Below, one piece after another: positions 23,887 to 39,179 of a DNA stretch of 64,000 nt. The stretch is taken from contig BRXU01000021.1 in the NCBI GenBank assembly GCA_030267565.1, positions 545,501-609,500 of the forward strand, given 5' to 3'. Each line of letters starts with the position of its first letter. The first letter of the stretch is position 1. The notes under the pieces are model-generated. The model was not told the DNA's origin, did not search any database, and saw nothing but the letters and a program-made list of their open reading frames with translations. The translations under genes and the position numbers were made by a program. The stretch is from Pleodorina starrii. Lineage: Eukaryota > Chlorophyta > Chlorophyceae > Chlamydomonadales > Volvocaceae.

Positions 23887-25091
23887 CAGATTTGAAGAGC
23901 GTGTGTGTGGGAGGGGGGAAGAGGCACGAGCCAATGAGCAATCCACAAGAGGGAAATTATGACAGCTAACCCTCAGCGTTTCTCGATTATCCAAATCCTT
24001 GTCTCGAAATGCTGCTTTCGTGCAAGGCCCCTTGTGGTAAGCCATGGCGGGCCCTGAGTCATCACTGCCGTGCATCCACGCGCGATGTGACCAGTGGGTC
24101 TGTAACTCTATACGTTCATTCGTGAGTTCTCTTGTCGAAGGCGCGTCAGGACTGTGTTCTGTACGTGTTGCATTTCTGAGCTCGATGGATGCGTTGCTAA
24201 GTGGGGCTATGGAGCTGCCGCTCCCGCTTCTGTCATTGCTTCAGGCATTACGGCCAATCCGGGCCTCTGCAGGCAGCCCACCAGGCTAATCCCGAGCCCC
24301 CTCCGAACCAAAGGTTACCGCACCTCTCCTCCAGCTTAATCAAGCCACGACTCCCTTGCCGAACCTTCAGCCCGTTCCGTCCAACCCTCCTTCACGCTCT
24401 ATCTACCCAGCAGCCTCATCACGTCCATGCGAGAAGCCTACGATAGGCCGGTCCGAGCACCTGCCATTGGTCCTTGCGGCATCCACCATTGACAGTGGTC
24501 ATTCATGCCAGCGAGACGACCGCTGAGCGATGGGTGAGCGCGGCAGCAATGCAAGGCTGTACCCGGGGCTGAGGAGCGCTCAGGGACGCGACTCACTGAG
24601 TGTACGTACGCAGCTCGCCACCTGGAATCTTGAGGACTGCCCTGCCCCCAAGCCTCAAGCAGCCCCCCAGCCATCAGCCCATGAAACCGCCCTGTACCAC
24701 ATGTATCGGTGGCCCATGTCCCCTGTCGAATGTCACGTGCCTGTCCTCATCCATACCTGCGATGGCTCATGGAAATGGAAATGCTGCTGTACTATGGACC
24801 TTCCTAATCCCCTCCAGGTATGCCCGATCGCGCGCCGCGCACGCACCGACCTGCCATGCCCACACGCCCGCAGCACGCTCTTTCCGCTGTGTCATGTCTA
24901 CTGCCGAACCATGCGTCGGCCGGCCATTCCCGTTGACATTTTATTGTTGGAGGTCCCTCCTATGTACCCGCACCCGGACCATCGCGCGCCGCTAAAGATG
25001 CCCATAATCTTCAGCGGGAAATGTGAGGGGAGATTCAGCTCCTTGCCCTTCACAACCCCGACCCTCACCACCATTCATCACCAGCCCCTGG

Positions 25092-28000
25092 CTACGGCAC
25101 CCCGCCGTAACCCGCCGCCGCCGCTGCCGCAATCCCACCCCCGCCGCCGCCCCCCAACGCCCCCGCCACCCCGCCCTCCTCCCCCCGCCCCAGCCACCCC
25201 GCCGCGCCCGCCACCGCCGCTCGCCACCAGCCCTCCATCGCCTCATGCGCCGGCTGCGTCCACTCCATGTACGGCAGCAGCGCCACCGCCGCCGGCGCCG
25301 CCACCGTCAGGCCTGCCAGCGCCGCCAGCTGTGCCCAGCCACCGCCGCGCAGGCGCCTCGCGTGCATCAGCCCCCCCACCGCGCACCAGCCCCACCAGCC
25401 CGCCAACCACACCGTCCACCTGCCCCCCAGGCTGGCCACCACCTGGCAGCCCACCGCCCCCCACACGCCGCCCAGCAGCAGCGGAACGTCCACCGCCCAG
25501 GAGTGGCGCAAGTCCACCGACAGCGTGTTTCGGAGCAGCGGCCGCAGCAGGTAGAACACGGCCACCAGGCCCACCGTGTAGAGGCCTGGAGGCGGGCGGG
25601 TGCGGTGGGTGGGGAAGACAGGTGGGTCATACCGCAGCGAGGGCGTGCGGTGGGTTAGGGAGATGCGGAGGGCCGGAGGGTTTGTTGGGGGCGGGTGGGT
25701 GGGTGAAACAAGTCTAAGCAACTGCAGCCAAAAAAATGCCGGTGGGGATGGTGGGCGTAAGGGGGGGTTGGGGTGGCGCGGGGGAGTGCTTGGGGAACCC
25801 CCCAAGCACTCCCCCGCGCATCGGCAACCCTAAAACCCCTAAACAGGGGTTTTAGGGTTGCCGATGACGCGAACCCAGATCCAGATCCAGATCCAAATCC
25901 AAATCCAGGAGAATGATGCCGCCTCTCCCTTTCCCTGGGAGCGTGACCAGTGACGCGACGGCGGTGGGTGACTCCAGCGGCGGCGGCCAACACAACACCA
26001 TGCATCACAGCCGTGTTCCAACCGTGGCTGGCCTGGCATTGGAATAAAGATGGTCCGCGGCGCTCAGTCGGACGGGGTTGCTCTGGAGGAGTGACAGGCG
26101 GTGCTGCGGGACCAATGCATTGCCGCACCTCTGCCGCCACCACCCAAACCCCCGTTGTTCTGTCTTCCCCTTCCTCCTGCCCTTCTTCACGTCCCCACGC
26201 TCCAGGAAGGGGGGACTCTCCCTCATCCGCCATCTCATCCTCTGCCCCCCTTTCAACAACCACCCACAACCACACCCTTCCGCCGGCCCCGCCCAGTGAC
26301 CCCGAAGCCAACCTCCGACGCCTACTGGCGCTCGTCTTCCATGTCGACCCACTCCCCTCCCCTCCAGCACACCAGTACTCGCGACCCAAAGCCACACGAA
26401 CAACCCTTCTCCCCGAGTCACCGTCCACACGCCCGGCCCCCGCCCCCCGCCCTCCCCCCGCCCTCCCCCGCACCCGCCCCCGCCCCCACTCACCCAGCTC
26501 CTGGCAGTAGCACACCGCCACCCGCAACCAGGCCGGCAGCAGACGCGACCCCACCGCACCCGCCAGCCGCTCCCAAGCCCAGCCCAGACCCAGCGAGGCC
26601 CAGCCACCGCCACCGCCGCCGCTGCCGCCGGCTGCTGCGGCCCCTCCTCCGGCCCCCCTGCCGGACAGCCCCAGGCTCCAGCCCGCCATGCGCAGGCCCC
26701 ACCAGCCCAGGGAGCGCGAGGAGGTCGATGCGGTCGAAGCGGAGGTGAAGGAGGAGAACTCGGGGGGCCGCGCGGGTCGGTCGTGCGAGCAGGTCCTGCG
26801 GCGAATCCGGGAGCGGGTGAAGGGGGGGGGGCGGCGGGGGCGGGAGCGGTGAGGTGTTGATGCATGCCGGATCGGGGCCAGCGAGGGGGCGGTTTTGTGG
26901 GGGCCGGCGACCCAACTAATATAGTGATGATCGGCGGCAAACGCTGGAGCCCAATCAGACGTGGCAACCATCATGCGTCGCAAGGGCAGCCACAGGCGGT
27001 ACGACGTCAACACCGGCGGCGCCATCGTCACGTCATGTCGTGAACGTTGCCGCACAATGCCCAGGCCAGGCCAGGTCAGGACAGGAGGACAGACCTCTAC
27101 TGTGCACATCCTTGGAAGGTAGGCCCGCCCCCATCCCAACAACTAGGCCGCATCCCGCCCCTGCCTCGACTCCGATCCCACCCACCCACCCCCCCACCCA
27201 CCATGCCACCGCCCTCCAGCGGCCCATCCGCACGGAGGCGCCCACCAGGCTGACCCACATCACCACCATGCCGCGCTGAGGAGGAACACACCACCCCGGG
27301 GGGAGGGGGAGAAGGGAGGGAGGAGGGGGGTCAGCTAATGGTTAGTGGAAGTGGACGTGGGCAGGGGTAAGAAAGACTGACCGCAGCGAAGCAACCGAGT
27401 GGGGGCGGACCTGGCGAACGGACCCGGCACGTGGCAAGACAAGGTAAGGCAAGGGGCATGCGGGAGCAGCAAAGCAGCACCGGAAGCATACCGGAAGCCA
27501 ACGGACGAGCAGCAAAGGGGGGGGGCTCCAGACAGGGAAGCCGCGGGGAGGGGCCCCTGGAGGAGGACACGCCCCCGCCTTCCCTCTAGAGGTCACGCAC
27601 CTGCATAGCCGCCGCCACCAGCCCCCTCTGCGCGTCCAGCTCCCACCCGCCGATGACGTGGCGCAGCAGCCCAGCGCCCTCCCGCACATCACCACTCAGC
27701 TCCCGGACCGCAAAGGACGCGTCAGAGACCACCGCCGCGACCTCAGTCATGCGCCTGCGGGTGCGCGGGCGGGTGAGGGTGCGCAGGTGCGGGGGCAGCA
27801 CGAGGTATGGGTGGCTGGGGGCACAAACGTACGACCCAGGCAGCGAAGGAATCGAGTGGGGGCGAGCGGCGAGGCCTCTGCGGCGTGTGTGTGTCTGCCC
27901 GGGTCAGGGTGCGGGCCAGAATCAGCGTCCGGACCAGGATCAGAGTGAGCGCCAGGATTGCTTGCGAGTGAGGGCGCGAATGAGGGCGGGAGTGGGGTGT

Positions 28001-31000
28001 GGTGTGGTGGCGTGAAGCGGGAGCCGGGCCCCACCACCAACCCCCAGCCCATCCAGCCTTCCGCCCTGGCGCCCCGGCTCACATCCTCACAGCAACGTCA
28101 CTCACATGTTGACCGTCTCCATCAGCCGGGTGGCCGCCACCACCAGCGCATTGGTCGCATCACTGGAGGCGGCGGAGGCGGAGGGAGGGACCATCAGCTG
28201 CGCACCGCCGCCGCCGCTGCCTCCCGCGCCTCCTCCAACGATAATGGCGTCGCTGCCGACCGCCGTCGGGGCCACAGCGGTCTCTGGCAGCGGCGGCTGG
28301 GCAGCCTGCAGCTGCAGCTGGTGCAGCTGGTGCTGGGGGGATGGCTGCGGGTATCCGCCGGCCACCAATGCGCCCTGGTGCTCGGAAGGTGGATGCGGAG
28401 GGGCATGTGGAGGTGGCAGCGCAGGGGGTGTGGGCCGGGGTCAAGGACGGTCCGGGTGCGGAGCTGTAAGGGAGCTGTAAGGAGTAGGACAACGGTCGAC
28501 TCGGTATCGGCTCGGTATGGCGGTCACGCTCTCGTGCCCGCAGCAGCGTCCGCATTTGTGGCCGCCCTCACCTCCCACCTCCCACCGATCACCCACCCGA
28601 TAGATCGCGACTCTTCTGCCCCGAGGCGCACACACGACCATGCACCGGGGCACACAGCCGCCGCCGCCGCCCCAATCAACCAATCCCCCTTATCCCTCCG
28701 TATACTTGTACCGGTCCTCATCCCGAACTCACTGAACCACAACGTTGAAGGACAACTATTCAACGAGGGAACAACGCCACATACCGACCGCGCACCGACT
28801 GGGTCACACAGTCGCCGTGGGGCCCGACACACGACGCACCTGGTACAATCTGCCGCCGCCATAGGGCCCTGCAAAGCCAGGCAAGCTGGGTAGGAGCGCC
28901 CCTCCGAAACCACCGAAGCCCCCGCCAATACCGGCGGCAGCGCCGTCGGAGATCCATCTCGGTGCCATCGCGGTCGCCGACTCGCCGTTACCCGCCGAGG
29001 TACCGGGCCCACCGCCCGCCGACGCGGCCCTGTCCTCTGCAGCGCCGCCGCCTCCGCCGCCCCACTGGCTCCCCGCCTGGGACACGTGCAGGTGGTGCGC
29101 CAGATGCTGCTGCTGCTGCTGCATCAGCGATAGCGCGCTCAGCTGCGCCAGTGCCTGGACCTGAAGCTGCGCCAGCAGCAGCTGGTACTGCCGCTGCTGC
29201 TGCTGCTGCTGCTGGTGGTTTTGCTGCTGAGTTGGAAAATGTTGTTGGTGCTGCTGTTGTTGCCCCTGGCTGTCTTGCTCCAGCGCCGTCGGCGAGATTT
29301 CCATCGTCGTCGTGGCGACGCTGGCGCCGACGCTGACGTCGTCATCGGCGCTGGCGGCGCCGCCGGCACCGGACGGCGCCGCCGTCCCCGCCGCCGCCGG
29401 CACTGCGCAACTGCTGCTGTTGCTGCATCCCTCGCTGCCCCGCTCGAGGGCAACCCGTGCGCCGCCGCTGCTGCCGCTCGCCGCGCCGCCGTCCTTCCCT
29501 GCCGCGTCCCGCCTATCCGCTGACCCCCTGGTCAACCCGCAGGCCTGCGCCGCCACAGCCGCGGCCGCCGCCACCGCCGCGGGTGAGAGCGGCGCCGCCG
29601 CCGCGGAGCAGCGGCGAGAGCTGCCGCCACTGCTGCCTGCGCTGCTGACCGACTCACCCGCGCCCACGCCGGCACCGCCGGCGCCTCCGGCGCCGCCGCC
29701 GCTGCAGCTGTTGCAGCTGCTGCCGTTGCTGCTGTGCCTCCGCTGGCGGGCCTCCCGCAAGGAGTGACGACGGTCGCTGGAGCCGCCGCCGATGCCACCG
29801 TCGGCGGTGCGATCGGCCGCGGCGTCACCAGCCCCACTGCCGGGCCCCGTCCCCACGTACTCACTGGCGGGTATTCCAATGGAGCTGGTCGCGTCGACGT
29901 CGACGTCACCTACGGCAACGGCGGCGGCGCAAGCGCCACTTACCGCGCTCGACGCCGTGCGGCGGTGGGACGGCTTGCGCACCGCGCCTTCCCGGGTCGG
30001 CAGCTGCGGTCCGTGGCGGCTCACCTGCGACGACGAAGCGTGCTCCGGAACCTGCCGCCGGTGCTGACCTTGTTGCTGCTGCTGCGGCGGCAGCAGCGTT
30101 TCCTCCGTCTGCCTGCCGTCTCCCTGCGGCGGCGGCTGCGGCTGCTGCTGAAGCGGCGGCGGCTGTGGCTGTTGTTCCTGGGGCTGAGATGGCTGCGCTG
30201 GCCGCAGGTCGTGTTCAGCAAGATGCTGGGGCTGCTCCGGGTCGGTTTGCGTCGCCGCGTCAGCCGAGGTCCGGAGTGGAGACCTCCCGCCGACCCATCT
30301 CGTTAGGGTAGCGCCGAGCACCGCCCCCACCGCGACTCCCAGCAGGGCGGCGGCGGCGGCCGCCAGCGGTCGCACACCCTCGGCTGCAGCGAAGGAGGCT
30401 GCGGGACCTTCGGACGATGGCGTGTTGTCGGAGGCGGCGACGGAAGGCGGCAGCGATTGCGGTGCGAGGGGCGAGCCCACGTCGTCTCCCGTGGCCGTGC
30501 ACGTAGTACCCGCGCCTGCGTGGCCGCCTGGCCCCGGCTCCGCGCTCGCGCATATGGCTGCTTCTGCGCCTGCGCTTGGGGGGCCGTCGGCGGCCGCGGC
30601 GGCCTCAGGTGATTCGTCGTGCCTGTCGGGCTTTACGGCTTCGAGAGGATAGGCGCTGCTGCTCGGCTGTCCTGCCGCCTCGTCGTCCTCCACGCCCGCC
30701 TCCAGAGCCAGCGGCGGCGGCGGCGGGCCACCCCGCTTCCCGTTACCAGTCGCGGCCTCCTGTGACGGCGCCGCAGCCGCAGGCTCCTCTGGCCTGGCCT
30801 GCTGCGGATGTGGCGGGGCCCCCTCCGCCGCCAGCGCCACGACAGTTGCTGATTGTGAGCTGGTCGCCGCTTCGGACGCTAGGCGCGCGTCATCAGCTGA
30901 GGTGGTTGCGGGGTTGTTGTCCGGCTCGGCACGTGTGTCTGTGGTCAAACCTGGCGTGGTAGAGTCCCGGAGCCAGTCCCATGCACTGTAGGTTCGCGCC

Positions 31001-31548
31001 GGGGCCACCGTTGGCTGCCTGTGAGCTCCAGTGTTTGAAGCTACGGTCTTCGGAAGCGCGAGATCGGATTTGGAGCCCAACGTTTGGGTCTCCAAGTCGG
31101 GGTCGGCGTCAGCCGAAATGGACAGCACGGCTTGCTCGACGACACGCCGCAGATGGGAAGCGAGGTGGGACTTGGCGCCAGGTCTCTCCGCTCTGTTGTT
31201 TTCACTTGTGGGTGGAACATAGGATGTCGAGTCCGCATTTCCCAACGGCAGGCTGGCACCCTTGGAGTCAGCACCCTTGGCATCCTCGCCTCCTACACCC
31301 TTGTCCCCGCCAGCCGCAGGCCTTCGAAGCCAGTCCCAGGCACCATGCCCGCTTGCTGATTTCGTGACGTGCGTTTGTGCAGCGGCTGGGGTGCACCGCT
31401 GGCCGTCTATCCCGTTGCTGCAGGAGGTAAGGATGGCGCCCGGGCTTTGAGGGATGTGCATGTCATCGCCATGAGCAGAGACAATCTGTAACACAATAAA
31501 CATGACAAGAGCTGCAATATACTGGCGACAGCCGTGCTCCCGGTCCAT
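25092..31548 (-). CDS. Membrane protein with signal peptide, central TM and multi-pass C-terminus (unrecognised family)
   Basis: Exons, 5' to 3' on the minus strand: 31548-28840, 28374-28106, 27754-27601, 27275-27202, one starting near 27110 (3' end unresolved), one ending at 26494 (acceptor probably near 26810), and 25585-25092. Start ATG 31548 has an in-frame TAA just upstream. Residues 10-25 (YIAALVMFIVLQIVSA) form a signal peptide. The motif AWDWLR occurs twice (70-75 and 189-194) in an acidic/Ala-rich lumenal or extracellular region. Residues 394-417 (LAAAAAALLGVAVGAVLGAT) form a TM segment. A Gln/Pro/Ser-rich region follows. The last exons encode hydrophobic helices such as GMVVMWVSLVGASV, YTVGLVAVFYLL and LAALAGLTVAAPAAVALL. 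Exons 1-4 join in phase, as do the 26494 and 25585 junctions. Function unknown; transport or sensing at a membrane is only inferred. Confidence 0.62.
25776..25819. repeat. Perfect 20-bp inverted repeat, 4-nt loop (hairpin 1)
   Basis: The left arm GCGCGGGGGAGTGCTTGGGG (25776-25795) is exactly complementary to the right arm at 25800-25819, with loop AACC. It lies in the intron before the last exon of gene 4 and directly abuts hairpin 2. Confidence 0.97.
25820..25865. repeat. Perfect 21-bp inverted repeat with telomere-like core (hairpin 2)
   Basis: The arms at 25820-25840 and 25845-25865 are exactly complementary, with loop AAAC. The left arm holds CCCTAAAACCCC and the right arm GGGGTTTTAGGG, that is, the Chlamydomonas-type telomere word TTTTAGGG on each strand. 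A short ATCCAG/ATCCAA hexamer run follows at 25877-25905. Confidence 0.97.
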
Positions 31549-32026
31549 GGCTGTCACTTAGGCTCCGCTCCTTCGGCGCCAACCGCCAAGGTCCTTCCCG
31601 GCGTCAAGCAGGCTTACGCGTAGCTAAGTATTTCACATAAGCATGCTTCTTGAGGTACAAGGAAATGAATAGAGAGCACGCCTGGAAGGTAGAGCTCGAC
31701 AATAAGCTGGCGACGGATTACAAACTTCTTCAAAATGACATTAGTTATCGACTGGTAGTTTTTGAAGGTCAGAATTGTTGAGGGAAAAAAAAGTGCTGTG
31801 ATCAGCTGCGGGCGAGACAATTTGTTTTTTCACGACAAAGCGCACCTCACGCGCACCAGGATGCAGGTCGAGGCTATCTCACAACAGGCCCCAGGTTTCC
31901 TAGTCAATAATTAGGGTGCTTCCTCCTTACGTCTGTGTGGGCATCGGTGCCGTTCTCCGTGCCTTTCCGTGCCTGAGGCAGTACGCCACATACTTGTTTC
32001 ACAGATAACAATTGTCTTTTGTAGAA
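31549..32026. promoter_or_regulatory. Divergent promoter region between gene 4 and the SNAT-like gene
   Basis: Only 478 bp separate the two start codons, which face away from each other. The segment is clearly less GC-rich than its surroundings, as expected of a volvocine promoter. No TATA box at a convincing position was identified. Both 5' UTRs must fit here. Confidence 0.55.
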
Positions 32027-34743
<2,717 letters not shown>

Positions 34744-35146
34744 GGCAGCACCGCCGCCACCCGCTACCCGCTACCCACCATCAGCGCTCCCCGCGTTCTG
34801 AATGCGCCCGCTGGCGTGAAGCAAGATGATGGGTGGTGGCAACCGAGTTGCACCAGTTGCAGAGTGCCGTGGTTGCTGGCATCGCCGGCCGTCCGTGCGT
34901 GGCGGCATTCAACGAGTACAGTGAGGGCCACATTGTCCACCTTTCCACCTATCCCACAGCAGCAGAAGCGCCGGACGGCCGGCAGGCCGGTTGTAGCGGG
35001 GCGGCGGCAGCAGCGGGGGCGGCGGCGGTGCGCCAGGGGAAGGCCGCGCAGGCCGCGCCTGCGGCCGGGCAGATTCCGGTAGGGCAAGGCGGTAGGTAGC
35101 TTGTGAGTCCCGCGCTCAGCCCTCCCCGTTACTGTGCAGCGCGTAA

Positions 35147-35151
35147 TGTAA
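35147..35151 (+). terminator. TGTAA polyadenylation signal of the SNAT-like gene
   Basis: Located 404 nt after the stop codon; sequence GCGTAATGTAACGGGG. It is the only TGTAA between the stop and about 36 kb that I noticed. Confidence 0.6.
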
Positions 35152-37187
35152 CGGGGTGCGGTATTGGCACACCTCTGAATACCCGCCGGATCACTCGCTG
35201 GGTCACGAACTCGGAAATGCCACAACCGACATTCCTGAGTTGCTGGTGCGTGGTTGTTACATGGCCTCCGGACAATGGCCTCCTCAATGGGAACCGGGGC
35301 TTCGCCCAGAGCCAGTCAGCGGGCGGACTGGTGCGGTTAACTGACCCGGGTGTAGAGATTCACATACTCCGGAGTGCAGTATTCGCATTGGTATGCGGGC
35401 GAGCGGCGTGAAGCTATTATGGGGTCCGAGCTGGCTATTATGGTCGTCAGTGCTGCTGGGCATGCTGTGTGACGTGACTAGCGAGGGAAACCGCCGTGGA
35501 ACGAAGCCGCCGACCCGGGCGTTATCCCCGGGTGGGATCAACCGCATGAGGACGGGGGCGGCTGAGGGCGGGTTCACCCACATGCCCACCCCAGGGCCCA
35601 GCCGTCTTGGCCGCTGACACACGCACCGGGTCGCACGGGTCCGGTTGGTTGGTTGGTTGGTGCCATGGGCCCATGGCAGCTGCAGCGGACGGACGATGGA
35701 GCGCCAGGGGCGTCACAGCCTCGTCACACCTTGGCGCTTCTTTAGGGACCTTCTTTAGGGCTAGCTGTGGCGGACGCAATGCACGCCCGGATGCTTATTT
35801 TGACCGCACGGGGCGTGCGAAAGCACGTGTGAAGTCAAAACAGTGGTGGATGATGGCAGCCGGTGTGGGTATCGGCACGGTTGTGGGTTGCGGTGTGGTG
35901 CGCGGACCGCTGTGTAGAGGCCCGTTCCTGTCGCACGCACGCACCCTTATCAGTTGGCTCTGTTCGCTGCAATCGTCATTTAGGAGGGGGTCGCTCGGGT
36001 GCTGAAGGAGAGCCGGCGTGCCGCAACTGAGCACACTTTGCGTCTTGATTGCTGCTGAGTGGGCGTCACAGTGCGCAAAAGTGTGAACCCCCGTTTTTGC
36101 GCCAGCCAGCCAGCCAGGGAGTTCCTGTCTGGTTGATCTGCTCTCCCGTCCCGTCGGGTCAATTTCCTCCCGTGGCCGCCCGGTTTCTGCCCGTGCCGCT
36201 GTCTCACCTTGCTTGCGTGCAGCTACACGCATCACTGCACGTGTGCAGGCGCTTGTGGGTAGGTGCGCCCCAGCTGGCGGATAACTGCGCCGAATGCAGG
36301 TGGCTGGCGGCTGCGGTGTGTTCCGTATGCTTATGTGGGGCAAAGGCAGGCGGACAAGAGGGGAAGACGCACAGATGGAGGTGAGCGGGGCAGGTGATGG
36401 GGTGCCGATGTGGCGGGTGGCTGGCGGGTATGCAGATGGATGCGGGAGTGCATGTGCGATGCACTTAAAACGACTTTTGCCATTCGTAGTGTTTGTCGTT
36501 GGTGTTGCTACAGTGTGCTCCAGACCCTCGGTATAGGGGGGTTGGTCGAGCCTGCGTTGATGGGCTGAGGAGGTGGTGCATTTTGCCTGGGCCAAGGTGC
36601 GGGGCCGTGCTGGCTGCCCGTCATCAGGTGTGCGGCCGAGCCAGTCACGCGGGATCGAGAAGGGCGACAGAGGTAGGGAGAGCGGGATTGAGAGTGTGGG
36701 CGAGTGAGGGGGTTATTGTGTGCTGCCTAGGGTTAAATGTTGAGTCTCGGTCAGGGGTGTGGACTGTGTGGGCTATCTGCTGCCGCATGACTCTCAGCTT
36801 ACAACAAACACGATCCACTGGCAGTGAGCGGTGGTGGTTGCAAGAGCCCGAGGTGACGCAGTAGGCCAGCAGCAGTAGTAGCAGCAGCAGGCTTATCCAG
36901 TGTACGGTGGCTCATAGCAGGATGGGGTGTGACGGCGAGAGGCACCTACATGCCGTATCCCTTCGTGGTACCTTCAGTTCTCGTTGTGGATTGGCAGTCC
37001 ACCCCCACATCACATCCGGCAGCTCACCAGGACTCCGACCTCCACGAGTGCCGTGCACTAACCGCACGGAAGGTGTGGAAGGCACAGCAGACACGGAAGG
37101 CATGGCCTGGGGGACCTGCCAAGCACCAAGTACGCCCGGAAGCAGCAGCTGTGGCAGCGACCGGCGTAACAGCATCAGCAGCGGCCG
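35152..37187. other. Intergenic stretch before the retrotransposon nest
   Basis: I see no exon chain with consistent splice phases on either strand. A minus-strand open frame of 266 codons (35795-36595) lacks supporting features. A short AGCAGT/AGC repeat lies at about 36868-36892. Confidence 0.4.
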
Positions 37188-38774
37188 TTTTTTTTTTTCT
37201 GCGAGGGACGTTACAAGGACTGGGAAAGCGAAGCCCAACGGGCAAGCCGAGCAAGACCGGCAAGCCGCAACAACCTGGCAAGAAGCCCAAAAAACCACCG
37301 CAAGGAGCCAAGGAGAGAGAAAAAACCAAGCAACGCCTAAACTCGCAGACAGGACAGGGACAGGGACGGGGGCAGCAAGGGGCCAGGAGCCACTGCTGCA
37401 CGGGCGGCACACACGGCCACCCCTACCTCCAAGACACCGAGGAGGGAACTGAAACCAACACCAGGGCCCAACACCAGGGCCAAACCCCAGGGCCCAACAC
37501 CAGGGCCAACACCACGGCCCAACACCAGGGCCAACCCCACAGCCCAACACCAGGGCCCAACACCAGGGCTCAAAACCAGAGCCAACACCACGGCCCAACA
37601 CCAGGGCCAAAACCACGGCCCAACACCCGGGCCAGCACCACGGACCAACAACAGGGCCCGTCACCGGAGACAAGCCCCAGGGATGGGCAAAGGCCCCAAC
37701 AGCGACCACAGCGACAACACAACCACAACCTGCACAACCTCAACAGCCAAGGGGCGAACCCTACACCCTGGGCGACAGCAATAGGAACAACAAACAAAAC
37801 CGGGCAACCGCCGCAGCGAACCAGGGCAAAACGAGCCCCCCCCCCACCGGGGAGCACCAGAGAAAACAGAAAACCCACAGCACGCCCGAAGAGAACCCCG
37901 CACCACCGAAACCGCCTCCCAGAGCCACAAAAGCCGCAGGGACGGTGCCACACAAGCGCACCGGAGACAAACAACAACCGACCCCACCCTGGGGGCGTCC
38001 CCGCAAGACAGCAGGCCCGAAGACACACCTCCCTCCCAAGACACCCCGCACCGCAGGAACCTCACTCCCACGTCCCCCCGGCTCCCAAGAACCCCCACGG
38101 GCGCAGCAGGGGCAACACTGCCTGGCTGGAAGCCAGGGCACAAGCGCGCCGGCGACAAGACACCTGCAGACCCCACCCTGGGGGCGACCCCCGAACCGCA
38201 CCTGCCTCCCACGGCGGCCTGCACCACACCAACCCTGCACCGAAGCCCCCCCGCCCCTCCCCAGTCCCCACCCGAAACCCTCCCCAGACCCCCCGGCGCC
38301 ACACGCACCCCACTCCCAAGAACCCCCCCCTCCAGGCCGCAGGGGCAGCACCGCCGGGTCAGAGACCAAGGCACGAGAGCGCCAGCGACAAAACACCCAC
38401 AGACCCCACACAGGGGGCGACCCCTCAAGACAGCAGCCTCCGAACCGCACCTGCCTCCCCCGGCAGCCTGCACCACACCAACCCTGCTCCTAAGCTCCCC
38501 CGACCCCCAAGACCCCCTCCGGCCCCACCCACAGCAAGCCCCGCACCGCACCCCCCTCCCTAGGCAACCCGCACCGCACTCCCCCCACCCTCGAGGCCCC
38601 TCGCACCCTAAGGACCTCAGACACCGAGATCCCCCACTCCCAACACTGCGCTCACGACGGCCCCGGCTGCCCTGTCAGCTGAGCTGCTGCCTGGCTGGGC
38701 TGGGCGCTGATGGCTGACCCGGATGGGGAGACCTGCTGTGCTGCCTGGGCGCCCCCGGCGGGTGCCTGTGGTGC
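37188..38774 (-). mobile_element. LINE family A, 5'-truncated copy (subfamily 1)
   Basis: Read on the minus strand: the last 41 codons of ORF2 (stop at 38652-38654), then about 1.45 kb of 3' UTR, the signal TTGTAACG, CTCGCAG and an 11-nt poly(A) (T11 at 37188-37198). At 38774/38775 it abruptly meets unrelated DNA, that is, it is 5' truncated. No clear target-site duplication was found. Confidence 0.85.
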
Positions 38775-39179
38775 CGTGACAGGTGCGTTAGTTGTTGCAG
38801 ATGAGGGCTTGGAGTAGAAGGTTTGGATGGTGGGGAGGAAGGCATCATGCTGACAGTGTTGTGCAGACCGAAAACTACCGAGGCTCACTCTTTGTTCACA
38901 GGCACCATGAGAGAGCCTGGCTAGGATAGAGATGTAGGGTAGGGTTCGTGATGAAACCGCCACCTTTGGCGTGCAGTTCGTCCTATTCACCGCATCTACA
39001 GCGGAACTGTGAAGCTGCCGTGCGGACTGACAGCCCCACGAAACTGGGTTGTGCACGAGGAGCCCCAGTGCCATGGCCACCGCCGCCGCCGATGGGATCC
39101 ATATTTGATCCTGCCTGGGCAAGCGCACCCACGTAAGCCGCAACATTAACGTCCGGACTGGTTTCGGCCTAGATAGGCA
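38775..39179. other. Unique-looking spacer between two LINE copies
   Basis: This 405-bp segment has more balanced composition than its flanks. Its minus strand is open and in frame with the ORF2 tail of the neighbouring LINE copy, giving a 164-codon chimeric frame (39146-38652). I do not recognise the encoded sequence. It may be host DNA or a fragment of another element. Confidence 0.3.

Noticed and set aside
24530..25717. 395-codon plus-strand Pro-rich frame
   Set aside because: It lies antisense to the last exon and 3' UTR of gene 4, whose minus-strand frame has hydrophobic helices and correct splice phases.
35795..36595. 266-codon minus-strand frame
   Set aside because: No recognisable motif, compositionally plain, no splice partners or poly(A) signal in place; probably chance.
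36929..38563. 544-codon frame rich in Q/G/P/T
   Set aside because: It is the antisense of a LINE 3' UTR including its poly(A) and minisatellite; the same frame appears in every copy regardless of context.
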